Source of the DNA: Toxonevra muliebris
Taxonomy: Eukaryota > Arthropoda > Insecta > Diptera > Pallopteridae
Assembly: GCA_963691655.1 (NCBI GenBank)
Contig: OY829326.1
Coordinates: forward strand, 114,425,388 to 114,489,387
Length of the DNA: 64,000 nt
Direction: 5' to 3'
Shown: piece by piece, positions 21,471-34,019 of the stretch
How the letters are laid out: each line of letters opens with the position of its first letter
Position numbering within the stretch: position 1 is the stretch's first letter
Notes under the pieces: model-generated
What the model was told of the DNA's origin: nothing
The model's input: the letters and a program-made list of their open reading frames with translations, nothing else
The model's database searches: none
Position numbers and translations under genes: made by a program

Positions 21471-23864
21471 TAATATGTAGGAACAGCTCTGCCAGTGGAT
21501 TTTATCGATGGCCATAGAAAACTAGGGCAGACCAAGATGATAATTAAGAAGATAAAATCAGTATAGTCATGTAATGCAATGGGTCTTAGAATTGGATGAG
21601 ATTCTCTTAGCGTTTAACAGAGTTGGAACGAAGTGAGACATGATATAGAGGAATATCATAGAAAAATTCGGAAAACAATTAGCATTTCCCCATATGTTCT
21701 AAATTAGGATCACATTATTGAGATAATATCTATTCACATAAACATTAGAGCTAAAAACAAAAGAGTTTCCGAATCGAATCGTAATAGTGCGAAAAAATTT
21801 CCACACAAAATGTTACTATTTCACACTGCGTACGCGAAAAGTGAAAATCTGTTCATACGCGTAGATTTCGATCGAACTAAACTAATTTAAATATGAAGAT
21901 GCAGACGTTGCCACAAATAGCAAAAAAAAATTGAAGGGAATTCACCAGCTGCAAAAAGTACATAAAGTAGATTTAAGTTTCATAACAATAATGTAGACTG
22001 CCGCAAGGAAATTATAACAAAGACTAAAAAAAAAATCACAAGACAAGATTTACAACAACAACAACGAGATAGAGCTAGCAATTTCCGAACAGAGAAAATA
22101 TTATAGGTAAGAGAAATAGGAAAAATATGCACCATGATATTATGGTAACAGATAAATAATTGGCAGTTATAGCCCAAAGGGAAGTGCATAAGACAACAAC
22201 AAGAAAAAATAACAATCAAGATGAACAACTTGAAGACAAGGTGCAGTTTAGCCTAGTAACCTACATAGTCTTTTTTTCTCGTTTTCTTTCATGTTTGCTT
22301 TACCCTTTACCTGCGTTGTTGTTCTATGCATGAAGAAAATGTTGCAGTGACTTTCAAATACAATGACATGAAAAATAAATGCTTTAAAGAATATTGAATT
22401 TACTTTCAAAAAAAAAAGCAGAGAATAAAAAAACTATAAGAAAATTAAAATTATTTTCAACAACGTGACTTCCGGAAAATGTAAATCTCTTTAAAGGAAG
22501 AGGAGAAGAAGGGGACAAAAATATACCAACTTAGCTACATGCACGCAAAGTATGCGAGACATTTAGACGTTAAAACGTGCGGCAATGAAGAAAAAAAATT
22601 TCTAATTGCTGGTAAGTTGTTGGTATGTGTCTCTATGTGGGTACTTACTGACAGTAGTTGTCAACAGGATGTGTTTGTAATGAATTTTTCTTTTTATTTT
22701 ACATTATGATGGCATAATTAATACCTAAGTCATCTCACAACAACTAAAACAACAACGACAACTTACTTTTCTACTTTATATTTAAATTCAAATTTATACG
22801 CTTTTCTGGTTTTTCATTTGTGGAAAGTACACAAAAAAAGAAAGAAAACAAACATGAGGTAATTTTTTACTTCATCTTTTTATGCAAATGAAAATGTTAG
22901 AAGTTCTTCTCTCTTTTTTGAAGTATGAGTGTTCAAATTGATTGACATCTATTTACTGCTTGGCAACACTGTTCATTCTTATATTTTGACACTTACGAGG
23001 CGGCAACAAATTGAAAAAGTGTTTCATTTTTGTTTAAAGATTTTTCTTTTTGTAAATTTACTAAAATTAACAAAACAAAAAACATTAAAGTTTTGTTTTT
23101 TCTTGTAGTTTTGTTCTCTCTGTTTGTTTTTCTTTTAAACCCAGACAACTCAAATACATTTAGGCAATCATTTTGTGTCTAAATGGCATTCAAAATGTTT
23201 TTTTTTTTTTGGTTTTTGGAAACATGTGGCAACTAATTAATAACTTTTTCGACATTTTTTTTAGTATAATAAGAATTATAATAATAATAAAGTTTTGTGT
23301 AATAATTTCAGTGAAATTGAAATTTTTTTAGTAATTTATAAGGCGGTTGTTTTGAGAAAGAAGATATTTTTTTTTACTGACTTCAGGTTATGGGCTATTT
23401 TGGTGTTTAATGTTAACATTTGTTACTATATACGCTTTTATCTCTATTTGATTTAGTATTTTTGAACATGCAATTCTATGGGCGCTGTGAAATCTGCTAA
23501 CCGGCAACCACAGTAAAAGAAAAAAATCAAGAACCGAATTTAATTCGCGAAAATGTTTTTCGGTTTTTTTTTCGGTTGCGACATATTTCTTAATTATCGT
23601 AAAATAAAATTCAACTATGAAACAACCATTCTGAAACTACTCAGTATTCCTGAGTCAAGGGATCTGGATATTGAGGCATTCACAGAGGAAAATTTCTTCG
23701 TTTTCGCAGTTTTGGTGCAATCGTTTGGTGCTGAAACTCCAAACCTTGAACACATAGAGCAAATAGCTCAGTAGCCAGTGAGTACCCCGGCTAGAACCCG
23801 AGTTTGTTTTCCCTCTAAATAGAGGACATTTTGAGTTATTTTTTATCAAGAGAAGGACAAGAGA
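21471..23864. other. Unassigned AT-rich DNA
   Basis: About 2.4 kb holds no motif I can name. It is A/T-rich, with CAACAACAACAA-type tracts near 22050 and 22740 and T runs near 23200. Open frames are short and low in complexity. Confidence 0.5.
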
Positions 23865-24240
23865 AGGGCTATCTAATAATCGCCCTGGGCTTACCAGGAT
23901 CTGTTGATTGTTTCGTCCGCTTTTGGTCTAGACTTGATATCACGGTTAACATGTACAATTTGTGGTTTCTTTCAAAATTTCCGGGAATCCAACTTATTAC
24001 TGCTTTATATCTCATGATCGTATTATCCAGTACTTTTATTTACTGCTCGGTTGTCTACAAAGATTGTGACCCGTGGAGGTTCAAGATTCCTTGTGATAAT
24101 ACTTTATCAATAGCGAGGATCTCTGCTTGAAAAAGACTGCAGTAATCGGGGAGTTTCCATAATTTTTAGTGAATCGCAAAAAAATTCATCACCCTCTTCC
24201 ATATTAGACGCGTCAATGCAGAACTGAAGATCATCACTGG
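23865..24240 (-). pseudogene. LINE RNase H fragment
   Basis: Minus-strand pieces read DSLKIMETPR, then VFQAEILAIDKVLSQ in a shifted frame near 24130, TTEQ/VDNRAVNKSTG near 24050, and YKAVISWIPGNFERNHK near 23990. These correspond to the FQAE, (D)SRAV and W.PGN blocks of LINE RNase H. Frame changes between blocks show decay. It differs enough from the other RNase H fragments to be a separate family. Confidence 0.65.
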
Positions 24241-24280
24241 CAATAACTGTTTTAGCTTTCCATTCCTGTCTGCTTGTAAA

Positions 24281-25682
24281 ATGTTAAAGAAAAAGTCTAT
24301 GAAAAATGTAAACATATAAAAATTAAATTAGACTTTTAGAATTCCCCTTTGCAGGGGCTTCATTATTTATTTTTTTATGTTTAATATATGTGCTGGTTTT
24401 ACCCACCACAGAAAGAAGCCCTGCTGCAAGGATTGTTGTTGCTTTCTTGGCAATCGGTTGCATATGGCTCAATGAACTGGGAAGACCTAAATTACGGAAT
24501 TGGGCTTCATGGGGTGAAGGTAAGCAGAGAAAGCCTGAGCTAACTTATTCAGATACTCATCACTATCAAGAGAAACGGCTTTCGAAAGCGAAACGGCTCC
24601 TTTGAAGACAAGCTCGTTGTTGGCGGCTGAGACGCTGGAAACCACTGTTATAGAATATGATTTTCATACCTATTCTCATCTGCTGAACTTAAAGTCTTGA
24701 TCTCAGTACAGCAGATGCCCTAGAACATTTAAGTGGCTAAATTCCAAGCATTAGAAAAAAAGCATACAGGGATTTTTCGCTCAACAAGCGTAGAAACCGA
24801 AAGAATAAGAAAACTTTCTTTTGTTGAGCTGATGGGCAAAAGAAATCTGCTGCTCGGTCCTGAGTCTATTTTTTCGAAAGGTATATTTTACTTTAAGGGT
24901 GTCTACCAGTGTACCGACGGTACTTCGAATGTTTTTCAGGAATTTTTTTTTCGGGAAAACTACTTAAATTTTTTCAACAAATTGTACGTTATTTTGAGGC
25001 CTAATATTTACTTAAGGCGTTTGTAAGTGGCCTACTTAAAGAGTGACCAGTTGCCTAAAACACGGAAGAAAAAATCTCGTTATTTGCTGTTAAGTGGTTG
25101 AGGAACACACGTAGAATTTCGCCAAAATTTTGCAAATTGCAAAATCGATTGTTTTAATTAATTTTCTCGTGATATTATGATCTATAACAAATGCAAAAAT
25201 CAAAATTTAAAAAAACTTTGAGTAATCTTTGTAGATTAATCAATTAAATTTTCCACTTGATCTGTTCAGTAGATTTTTTTTTTCAATACTGGCCATAAAT
25301 TACGAAAACATAATTTCGAAAAAAAATAGGCATTCAAAGTTTGAGAACGTAATAAAACTTTGTATCCTAAACTTACGTTTAATCTGAAGTACCAGGTTCA
25401 TAATGTTGCACATCCTAAAGATAGGAGAAATGTAAAAAAAAACGATTTTTCAAAAATATCATCAAATTAGAAGAGATGACGTTAACATTATTTGCCGATT
25501 ACTAAAATCACTACTTCTAAAAATGATAGGTTTTATTGTAGACAATGTGACAAATATTTTCTATTACGGTAAGATAATTGGAGAATCTTCTTTTCTACAC
25601 GCAATAATCTTTTTTTATGCTTCAAATGCTTTTTTTATGTTACGATCAATTGAAACTTAACAGCTCAAAGATTTACTATCAC
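24281..25682. other. Unassigned AT-rich DNA
   Basis: No recognisable element. The open frames at 24390-24605 and 24733-25026 were inspected and show no family motif, and their codon content tracks local composition. Confidence 0.45.
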
Positions 25683-25905
25683 TTATTCAAATAAGGTGTA
25701 CCTAATCGTATGAAATTCAAAACGTTTCCGAAATGCCTTGCAAAAAGTACAGAAGACGTTTTGGTCAATACGCTGCCACTTACTAGTCAGTGTGATCTTT
25801 AGCACATCCAATGATGTAGGCTTTATCAAACCAGCCTTCTGTAAAAATTGACATTCACCGAAATTAAGAGCATTCAAATCTGGTGAATATGGCGATCATA
25901 TATGA
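25683..25905 (-). pseudogene. maT-like transposase C-terminal fragment
   Basis: On the minus strand the frame reads SPYSPDLNALNFGECQFLQK, then TSLDVLKITLTSKWQRIDQN and a basic tail ending TIRYTLFE-stop. This aligns with the last third of the DD37D transposase at 2583-3587 (YSPDLNPMDYSIW, LESLTNSLENAW, GGYIE). The position of the third catalytic Asp (PMDY) is Asn here (ALNF). The upstream two thirds are not recognisable and no terminal repeat was found, so this is an old truncated copy of a relative. Confidence 0.75.
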
Positions 25906-26399
25906 ACAGAAAGGAAATGGTAGAATATACTCAGTCACCCAATTTTGAATTGCAAGCGATGAAATCTCCAGGGTTCGGTATCGAGATTTAACAATTTATC
26001 ACGTTCCCAAACGATCACAAAATTGCAGCATTCCAGCATAATTTATACCAACACATTCTCTAAATTAATCAATAATTTTTTTGTGCTGATAATCTCGGAC
26101 AAGCTATCAATAAATTGTAAAACTAATATTTCATCTAGTTCTCCGCTGTTGCACCGCGGTTTAAAACGCTTAATGTGAGTCACGATAAGTTCACATTTGG
26201 CATCAGAAAAAAATGGAAAAATAGAAATAAAGACAACAAAATGTCAGCATACAACAGCAACAAAAACGAACGTTAGCATCGGCGCCAACGTCAACGTCAG
26301 CCTACATACCTGTGGTGCTGTAACTACTTAACTAAAAACTACGAGAGTAAAGTATGTCGACTTCATTGTCGTAGTTCTCAGTTTCTGACTTTGGGCTAG
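25906..26399. other. Unassigned DNA
   Basis: Part of this may be the decayed 5' portion of the transposase fragment to its left, but no motif is secure. CAACGTCAACGTCAG near 26290 is a short direct repeat. Confidence 0.35.
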
Positions 26400-26751
26400 T
26401 GGCAGTCGTATTTAGTATGTATGTATGTATGTATGTAGTTGTTGTTTTTACTACTAGTATTACTATTGTTTTTGCACATTGCACATTGTTTTTGTCAATG
26501 GGAAATGGATGCTGTGTTGTTGGTGTTGTTGCTGTTGTATGCAGTGAATTTGAGCGTTGTTTTATTACTATGTGCCGCGAGTACAATAAAAAATATGCGC
26601 TGGCGTTAAGCTCATTGAGCAGTTAAGTTTCAATTGGCTACAAATACACATACACGCACGCACACACACACATAATTTTATCTCATGCGATTTTTTTTAC
26701 TGTACTTGTGTATTATTGTAGTTATTTTTGTTGTTAGTTTTCGTGTGCATG

Positions 26752-26782
<31 letters not shown>

Positions 26783-27780
26783 AACTTTATTTAATTTTCA
26801 CAATTCTTTGCAATAATCAATGGAATTAAATGTTTTGTCTGTCTGTCCATCTGTCCCTCTTTCCATTCATCCATTCATCGTCAGTGTGTGTGTGTGTGTG
26901 TATCTTGATTGTTACGTCATTTCCTTTCGCTGTTATTTTTGTATACAATATTTTGTTATTGTTGTTGTTGCTTTTGCTTTGATTGAGGACAATTACATTC
27001 TACTAGGTTTTATTGTTGTTGTTGTGATTGCTGTTGTTGTTGTTGCTATACGTAAAAAATTGTCCATACTATTATTGCATCTGGTATCTACTAGTGTTGT
27101 TGTTTATCTTATAGATACATACATATGGGCGTGTGTTTGTGTGAGGCGCGTCGCATGCCACACGACAGAAATGACAAAAAATTAAAACAACAACAAAAAC
27201 GCAACTACTGAGCAACTTAGCTTAGTTCACAGCAGCTCAGCGTAAATTCAATTTTTATGAATGAAAATTGAATTTATTTGAATTTTTGCAAGGCATGTAG
27301 AGGCGGGAAAAATAAGAAAATGAGAGGAGTGGAGACGTATGAGAAGGGGTGGCAAAAAAAAAAAAACACCAACAACAGCAACGAAAATTAAGTCAATGTG
27401 CAACGTGCCTTGAAGGTTTGAAGGTTTTCCGAATTGTGTCGTTTATATTTTGTTGTTGTTGCTGCTGCTGCTGCTATTATTGTTGTTTTAATGTGGTTTG
27501 CATGCGTTCGTTGGAGCTGCAATTTAATTGTTGTTGTTGTTTTTGTATTTTTCTCTCATTTCTCATTGATTTTTATCAATGAAATTGCATGCGAATTTTG
27601 TTTTTCTGCAATTGCATTTTTTGTTTTTTTATTTTGCAATTATTAGTTGTTTTTTATGCACGTAATGTTACTGTTGTTGCTGTTGCAGCAGCAGTTATTG
27701 TCATTAGTGTTGCCGATTTAATATTGGTAATGCGGTTGCTGTTTTTGTTGTTGTTGCAATTTTGTTGCTAGTTGCAAATA
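26400..27780. repeat. Microsatellite and TTG-rich tract
   Basis: The tract contains (GTAT)n around 26415-26438, CA-rich 26647-26672, (GT)12 at 26759-26782, GT-rich near 26885-26902, GTT/TTG arrays at 26943-27040 and 27525-27545, and TTGTTGTTGTTGCTGCTGCTGCTG at about 27450-27475. The long open frames over it encode runs of Val, Leu, Cys and Phe and follow from the repeats. On the minus strand the same repeats read CAACAG, which is common in dipteran introns and UTRs. No gene is called. Confidence 0.8.
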
Positions 27781-28383
27781 AACAATTGGCATTTGAACAA
27801 TTTTGTTATTATTAAATGCAATTTTTACGTTTCAGTTGTTTCATTTCATATATTTGTGTAATTTTAATTAATTTTAATTTATGTTCGGAATTCGCTAACA
27901 AAATAATTACACGAGTAGTTACCAACATTTATTTTATTTACCTGCAACAATATTAATATGTTCGAGATCTTATAAATACATGCATATATATGTATGTATA
28001 TCCATCGGTATGTATTACTTAATCTGTTATTAAAAACACAAACTTTAGTGTGGGGAAAACCAACTGTAAAGTAATAAATGAATAGGTCGAAAGCTTAGTC
28101 AGCTCAAGTTATTGAAATACCTTAAAAAAAATGTCCAACTCTTTAAGTTTGAACTGGAATATCAAGTTTTTCAAGATCTTAATTTAAAGTGTAGTATAGT
28201 TTCCGCTTAATTGCATTGGTGAAAATGCATAATTTCTGGTTTAATTAACCGGAAAATCATTTTTTCTATTAAAATGTAGTCTAAAATCAAAATTTAAAAA
28301 GATCTACAATTTGATTTTTTGAAAAATTGGTGCCCTTTTTGTGTATTAGAAATCATCATTCTATTCTGTTTCCCTTCGTAGGA
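27781..28383. other. Unassigned AT-rich DNA
   Basis: Nothing recognisable was seen except a short TATATATGTATGTATAT tract near 27985. It ends where a plus-strand LINE reverse transcriptase begins. Confidence 0.5.
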
Positions 28384-29921
28384 CATTGGGATTCTGCAAA
28401 ACACTTCTTTAGACTTTTTATTGAAGGGACTTTTAACAACACTACCTTCAACACGATGTGCTCTTCAGCCAGACAACATGAACTTGAAAAAATCGTCATT
28501 CTATAGATTCATGCCATGCTATCCAAACGGGTGGTAATCACGGGGTTAGAAAACGATACCAGTGTCACGGTCGAGATTGAGAGAAGATACCCCCAAAGGG
28601 GCGTACTTTCTCCTTTTCTATGGTGCTTTGTGGTAACGCTTCCTTCTCAATAATCTGCAGAGTCTTGGAGTTCACATCCTAGCGTATGCTGACGATATAC
28701 ATATGTGTACTAATCTCGGAATGGTCCTTACAGATGGTGTGTATTAAAATTCAAGAAGTCTTGGAAAAGATCAAGTTTTAGTGCGATCTGCAGGGTCTTT
28801 CAGTGAATTCTAATAAAAATACCTCAGTGCTTTTCACTAGGAAACACAACGATGAAGGGAGTAACACTGCAGTTATCTTTTGAAGTTAAAAACTCAGGTC
28901 ACCTCATTTGATTGAAAACTGATATGAACGATGCACGTTCAGCTGAAGGTCTCGCGTACACTAAAGCTTTTCTGGCAGTGCAGACAAGACTTGGTGCCAG
29001 CATTAGTATACAGGCTTTGCATTGCTCTTGTGAGACCAACTATCAATTATTCCTCCATAGTATGGTGGAGAAGAACTTTAGTTAAGTCCGCAGCTCCTTT
29101 TTGACCAGACTTCAGAGAAGTGTGTGTGTCTGGGTATCACTGTTGCAATAAGTACAAAATCTGGTGATGCTCTCAATGCCGTACTTGATTTGCTTTTTCT
29201 GAATCTTCGAAAAATTAATAAAAGATGGCGTGGGAAGTGCTTAGGCGTTTGCAGTTATAACCACTAAATACTAAACACTTTTGCTAACCCTGTCAGCTTT
29301 TCCAAATGGATCAGCGAGTGCAAGGCAAAACTAAATTGTGTTGCAAAACACAACAAATGGTGTCTTATATGGTATCTAGGATAATGTGGTATTGCATGGA
29401 TCGAATTAGACGACAAACTGACAAACGAAAGCTCTCCAATTCCACCTTTGAGTCCGGAAGCTTTTCTTGGCATAAGCTCTGGGGAGATCATGCGTTGAAT
29501 CAACGACTTCGTGTGTTCTATTCATAAAAGAAGGTGGTTTGAGCTTACCTCCTGAAGAACTGTAAAGTAATTTGTGAGACAACCCGTCAGGAAATCAGCG
29601 GGATTTCGTGTGAAACTAAAAATGAAGGACCTTAGGTTACGGGTAGGTGTCATCACGTAGCATAATAGTCAGCATATGACCAACATGAGTGTTATCAGCG
29701 ATCCGACCTGCCGAAGTTGTCTTGAGGATATCGATACTACTGAGCACATTCTTTGTAGCCGACCGTCGTTCGTGAGAACTAGATTAAGGCTGTTAGGTAG
29801 TGATGCCTTGAGTATAAATAATATTGATACTCCTAGCATAGACCTTCGCATTTCTAAAGTTCTTTTTAAGGTTCAAAGGTTCATCAGTAAAACAAAGAAG
29901 GTAGAAGTTGAGAGTTCCTAG
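28384..29921 (+). pseudogene. LINE reverse transcriptase and tail pseudogene
   Basis: The frame reads FIEGTFNNTTFNTMCSSARQ at the start, where family members have DIEGAFNN, so the motif A Asp is lost. It continues RRYPQRGVLSPFLWCFVVTL near 28590, then HILAYADDIHMCTN near 28675-28715 with the YADD box intact, then GLSVNSNKN and LFTRKHN. The thumb region (KVSRTL, QCRQDLVPALVYRLCIALVR, NYSSIVWWRRTLV) spans 28945-29085 with stops. The Cys/His tail is DPTCRSCLEDIDTTEHILC at about 29700-29755, followed by RTRLRLLGSDAL. Several frames and stops are needed, so it is inactive. Confidence 0.85.
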
Positions 29922-29930
29922 ACTTTTCTT
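28384..29930 (+). mobile_element. RNase H-clade LINE remnant, plus strand
   Basis: This 5'-truncated non-LTR element begins inside reverse transcriptase and runs to the Cys/His tail. Its RT protein resembles that of the minus-strand LINE at 19816-21470 (IEGxFNN, PQRGVLSPFLW, AYADD). The RNase H portion between about 29250 and 29660 is poorly preserved. The 3' end is not sharply defined; T- and CT-rich sequence follows the stop at 29919. Confidence 0.8.
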
Positions 29931-30879
29931 CTTTCCATTTATCCCCCTACAATTTTATTTTACTTTCTTATATTTTCTAGCTCTAGACTGAGTGCTTTGG
30001 TTCAGTCTAGCCCATCCTCAACTCTAACTCTAAATCAAAGATTTGATCTTCTTCTACAGTTTACTAGATTTTTGAATATTTCACTCAAGGCTACTTCAAC
30101 AAAGATGTCAAAGCTATAAAAGAAATCAAACGTCACTCTAGAAAATCTAGAAAAGTCTAGAAAAGCAACAACAAAACAACGTTGTTTATGAAATTGGATG
30201 TGTCTTTTAATGAAATATAGAGAAGTGCAGGCGGGGTACAGTGTGACGAGTTCATGTAGTGAACGGACAAAAATAGAAGGAGTTATTTTAGAATAAGGAA
30301 ATTTGGTACACATCGTTTTTATGAGCAACGAAGCTAATACACAAAATCTTAGAAGAATTGAATTAAAACCACGCCCACCTCTCATATAACTTTTTAAATT
30401 TTTTTTAAAGAAAAGTAATGTAATATCAAAATAAATAATGGCGGAAAGTTTAAAATTCTTCAAAATAGCCCCCAAGGTTACTAAGAGTGCCTAAGTGCCT
30501 ATAAAACTATTTTGCTATCGGCCACGCCCACCTTTTGTATCAAAAAAAATGAAATGTGGGATTTAAATACATACAAATTTCATTTTTTTGTTTATTTCAT
30601 ATAGATATCCATTGATTTCCACACATTGAAAAAATTTAGTATTTTTAGCTTTCATCATCAGTAGTTTACTTATCTGGAGAAACCTTACAGTCATCATCCT
30701 CTGTGCCATTATATGCTTCTGACAATATGAATTGTTCTGTTTCATCCCATTTTTCTTCTTCTCTGTAAACAACTAAGCTGCGGCTTTTGTTCGGGATAGC
30801 TTCACGCTATAAGCTTATCTACTCTCCGTTTTTTCGTTCTCTTACACCCTTCTTCATATGATAACTTAAGGGGGTATCC
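29931..30879. other. Unassigned DNA with CACGCCCACC blocks
   Basis: Near 30368 and 30525 the sequence contains CCACGCCCACC, each near CATATAAC or TTTTGTAT. These are the clearest members of a scattered repeat also seen near 4625, 19368, 36650 and 62675. GAAAATCTAGAAAAGTCTAG repeats near 30140. The 146-codon minus-strand frame at 30035-30475 has no family motif and skewed composition, and is not called. Confidence 0.4.
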
Positions 30880-33033
30880 TACCCGAGATGGTCCGAAAAA
30901 TCGATTTTGTTTTTATTTAATATTTCTGATGTAGACAACGAGTTTTATGAGAAAGAAGAGGGGGCAATGTATGGTCCTGGAATCGCTGATTAACCGTAAG
31001 TTACATCATTTGTAAGTACCATGTTTGTAAATCTTTAAACTCGTTTTTCTCGAAACCATTTTTTTCGGGACGATGGACACGATTCACAAAAAACCACTTG
31101 TCCAATTGACTTGAAATTTTTTAGAAGGCTACTAAGCAAATGTATAGGTATGGCCTTATCTAGGATTATGGCGAAAGCATTCGTTTAACTAATGTTTTTA
31201 ATGCAAAATATAAACATAAACAGGGCAAAAAATCGTCATTTTTTTTCAAACGTCTGAAATTTAAGAACATTTTTTTTCTTATTCCCTAGATGAGGCGATA
31301 GCAGGAAGTCTCACGATTACAAAATGGGTTACATTTTGTGTTTCAGAATATTTAAACCGGAGATATCATGTCCACGATGGAGCAACTATTTACGGCAGGC
31401 TCAAGTTCGAGGCGTCGAATGAACCATTATTAACAAAGATATTTTTAACATTAAAAACGAAAATTATTGTTCAAAACCTGTAGAAAAACTTGCAAAAAAA
31501 CCTCAAATAAAAATATTGAAAAGCTTTTCTTTTACAATGATTTGAAGATCATAAGCCTCAATTCCTCAGATTTTTTCTTTTTTTTGTTTTTCTTTTTTGA
31601 TTTTCGAGTTTCTCAATAAAATTTTTTACACCATCAAACGTGTTGGCTTGCTTATTGCTCTTTACTTGCAAGCATTAAAAACCGAAAAAGTTGTATATCT
31701 TCAGAAAAAGGAGACGAAAGCAGCTGAAACTTTCAAAAAATAATCTACATCCTTGCTTGAAAGAAATATAAAAAAAAATCTTAGGTGTTAAGAAGTGTTC
31801 TTTTTTATTTAACTTTAAAGTTCAGATTTTAGATTGTTTTAAAGTGCTTTCTTTATATTGCTTTACAATATCGGTAAAAATCAGACGTAAAAAACTCTTT
31901 TGATTCATATATCGAGTTACACTCAAGTTATCGAAATTTAAAGATGAAGCATACCATAAATTTGACTTTGTAATATGGTTGAATGAAGACATAAAAATAA
32001 GTGATTTTTAACTCCCATAACTTTTTTCTTTATAAATATTTTGTAACAATCTTTTGGATTTTTTTTCATACCCAAATTTTCAATTCTCTTATGTCGCAAT
32101 TTGGGTATTTACCCATACTCGCTACACTGTGCGGGGCGGAATTAATTGTTTTGACCACCCCAAGGTCTGAATATCGTTTAACAAATTCGTCAAACATTTT
32201 ATTGTGTTCTACGCTGTGATGGGGAACCCGGCCAGCTGTGACTTTATGGATTAAACTGTTGTTTACTTGAATTTACAAACTATTTCGGATGCTGGATGCT
32301 ACAAAAAGTAATAAAATCACAGAAATCCTTTTCTTTGGCTCAACAACAGCCTATGGAGGGCCTAGACCGAGTTGTTAGCAACCATTCATGCTGGGGGAGT
32401 TATATTTGTGCAGGAATGAAAGAACCTTGAGTTTCATACAGAATCCGAACGGCAAAGTGAAATGATTTTCTTATGCAATTTTTACTCTTGAAGGTTTGCC
32501 ATTAACAGCCAATGGATGGTGTTGTGTAGAAAAATTTATAATTTTTTTTTCTGATTTTTGACTGTGACGAGTATTAAGCCTGGGCACCTTGACAAGTAAT
32601 CCAGCACACTTTTTTGCTGAAATGTCATAATGGAAACATAAAGAAATTGTGTACCAAAACTTATCAAAATTTGATCACGAGTTCCGGTACCTGTTCAAAA
32701 TGTCTTAAGTCTATAAAAGCCAGTTTAAAAAAAGTAATGAATTTAGAGATTTAATTATCGATTTGCAAGAAATTTAATAAAAAAAAGTTCCAGCATTAAT
32801 GCACATATAACAAATTCTGCGGTAAAGATTGAAAATTGTAATATACCAATGAACGCTACAACCAGCCACATAATAGAAGGAATACACGTCATTGCATAAG
32901 TATACAAAAAAAAAAATTTGGTATAAACTGTAGTTAAACTCAAACCTCAAAAGTTTCAATCATAAACGGTAATAAACATTTATAAATAGATTTATGCAAT
33001 TACTTTAAAAATGCAATGAAAATAACACGCAAT
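30880..33033. other. Unassigned repeat-like DNA
   Basis: It begins AACTTAAGGGGGTATCCTAC, which looks like the edge of a non-autonomous DNA element, followed by CTCGTTTTTCTCGAAACC, a phrase common in insect repeats. I found no convincing opposite terminus before 33 kb. The rest is AT-rich without coding motifs. Confidence 0.35.
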
Positions 33034-33056
33034 AAAAAAAAAAAAAAAAAAAAAAA
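33034..33056. repeat. A23 run
   Basis: A run of 23 A residues ends about 30 bp left of the MITE at 33086. It could be a poly(A) tail of a retroposed fragment, but no source sequence is evident to its left. Confidence 0.9.
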
Positions 33057-33085
33057 CCAAGGGTGCTCACATTTATGAGACTGTA

Positions 33086-33470
33086 CACTAGGACAGGTCG
33101 ATGAAAAAAGTTTGTAAAGTCCACCCCCTATTTGAAAGTTTATGTGGAGAGTATTATTGCCCAAAAAGTGTTCAATTAAACCAATAAGCAAACAAGTTAT
33201 AGCTACTTAGATTAGATAGATAGAAATGCATTTAGGGGGGTAGAACTTTGAGTAACAGACTTCACTATTGAAGTTTGACTTCGGAGATGAATAATATCTA
33301 AGAAGGAAATATTACACTTGTCAAGACGTTTACAACAATCTATCATTTATGAATATCGGACATCAAATTTCCGTTTCGAGTTTAGTTTCGAGATACTATC
33401 CACATAAGCTTTCAAATAGGGGGTGGACTTTTCACTTTTTTTTTTATATGGGGACCGACCCGCTCTACTG
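33086..33470. mobile_element. Palindromic MITE, 385 bp
   Basis: The arms are long inverted repeats: the left arm includes CACTAGGACAGGTCGATG and GTCCACCCCCTATTTGAAAG, and the right arm is the reverse complement of CAGTAGAGCGGGTCGGTC and the same GTCCACCCCC block. Each arm is about 75-85 bp. TA flanks both ends (33084-33085 and 33471-33472). No coding capacity is present. The TA duplication fits Tc1/mariner or a related superfamily. Confidence 0.8.
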
Positions 33471-33472
33471 TA

Positions 33473-34019
33473 CACATTTGCGGCTCCTGTTGCCGTCACA
33501 TAATGAAAGCTAATGCAAACATTTTTTCGCGGTTTAGAGCTTTCTGAATTGGTTCACGTTTTAGAATAGTCAATACTAGAAAATAGTGTTCACGTTATTG
33601 GATGTTCACGAATTGCGAGTGTTCACGTTATTGCAAGTTCACTGTATGCTTGAATACTGAACTTCACGTACGTAGGTATTTACTTAAGGGATTCAACTGC
33701 ACTAGATCGAAAAACTTTAAATACCTATAAGAAAAATAATTAAGTGTACGTTGACCGTCTCAAAAAGAATATTATTTTATGTATGTATGTACCGCAATGA
33801 TCTTTAATCCTATCTAATTTATAAAAATTTCATTCAAAACAAAAACTCATAAGAGAATAAAAAAAAAAGAATATAGCAAAAAATGTAAAAAAGAAAAAAA
33901 GTGTCGGCATTTTTATTGTTGCCGTAGCGATTCAGTTTGCAATTTCCAATGAAAATGCTTTAAGGGCAAAACGTGATTTCTAAAATTTTGTTCGTATTCA
34001 TTCAAAACTTAACTCAACG
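33473..34019. other. Unassigned AT-rich DNA
   Basis: It contains three GTTCACGTTATTG-like repeats between 33555 and 33640 and several A runs. No gene is visible. Confidence 0.45.

Noticed and set aside
23831..24130. 99-codon plus-strand open frame
   Set aside because: It is antisense to a recognisable LINE RNase H fragment on the minus strand.
26820..27771. Several overlapping hydrophobic open frames
   Set aside because: They are translations of GTT, TTG and GT repeats (Val/Leu/Cys/Phe runs) with no membrane-protein family motif, and disappear if the repeats are masked.
30035..30475. 146-codon minus-strand open frame
   Set aside because: It is rich in Phe, Leu and Ser from AT-rich sequence, overlaps a CACGCCCACC repeat block and has no family motif.
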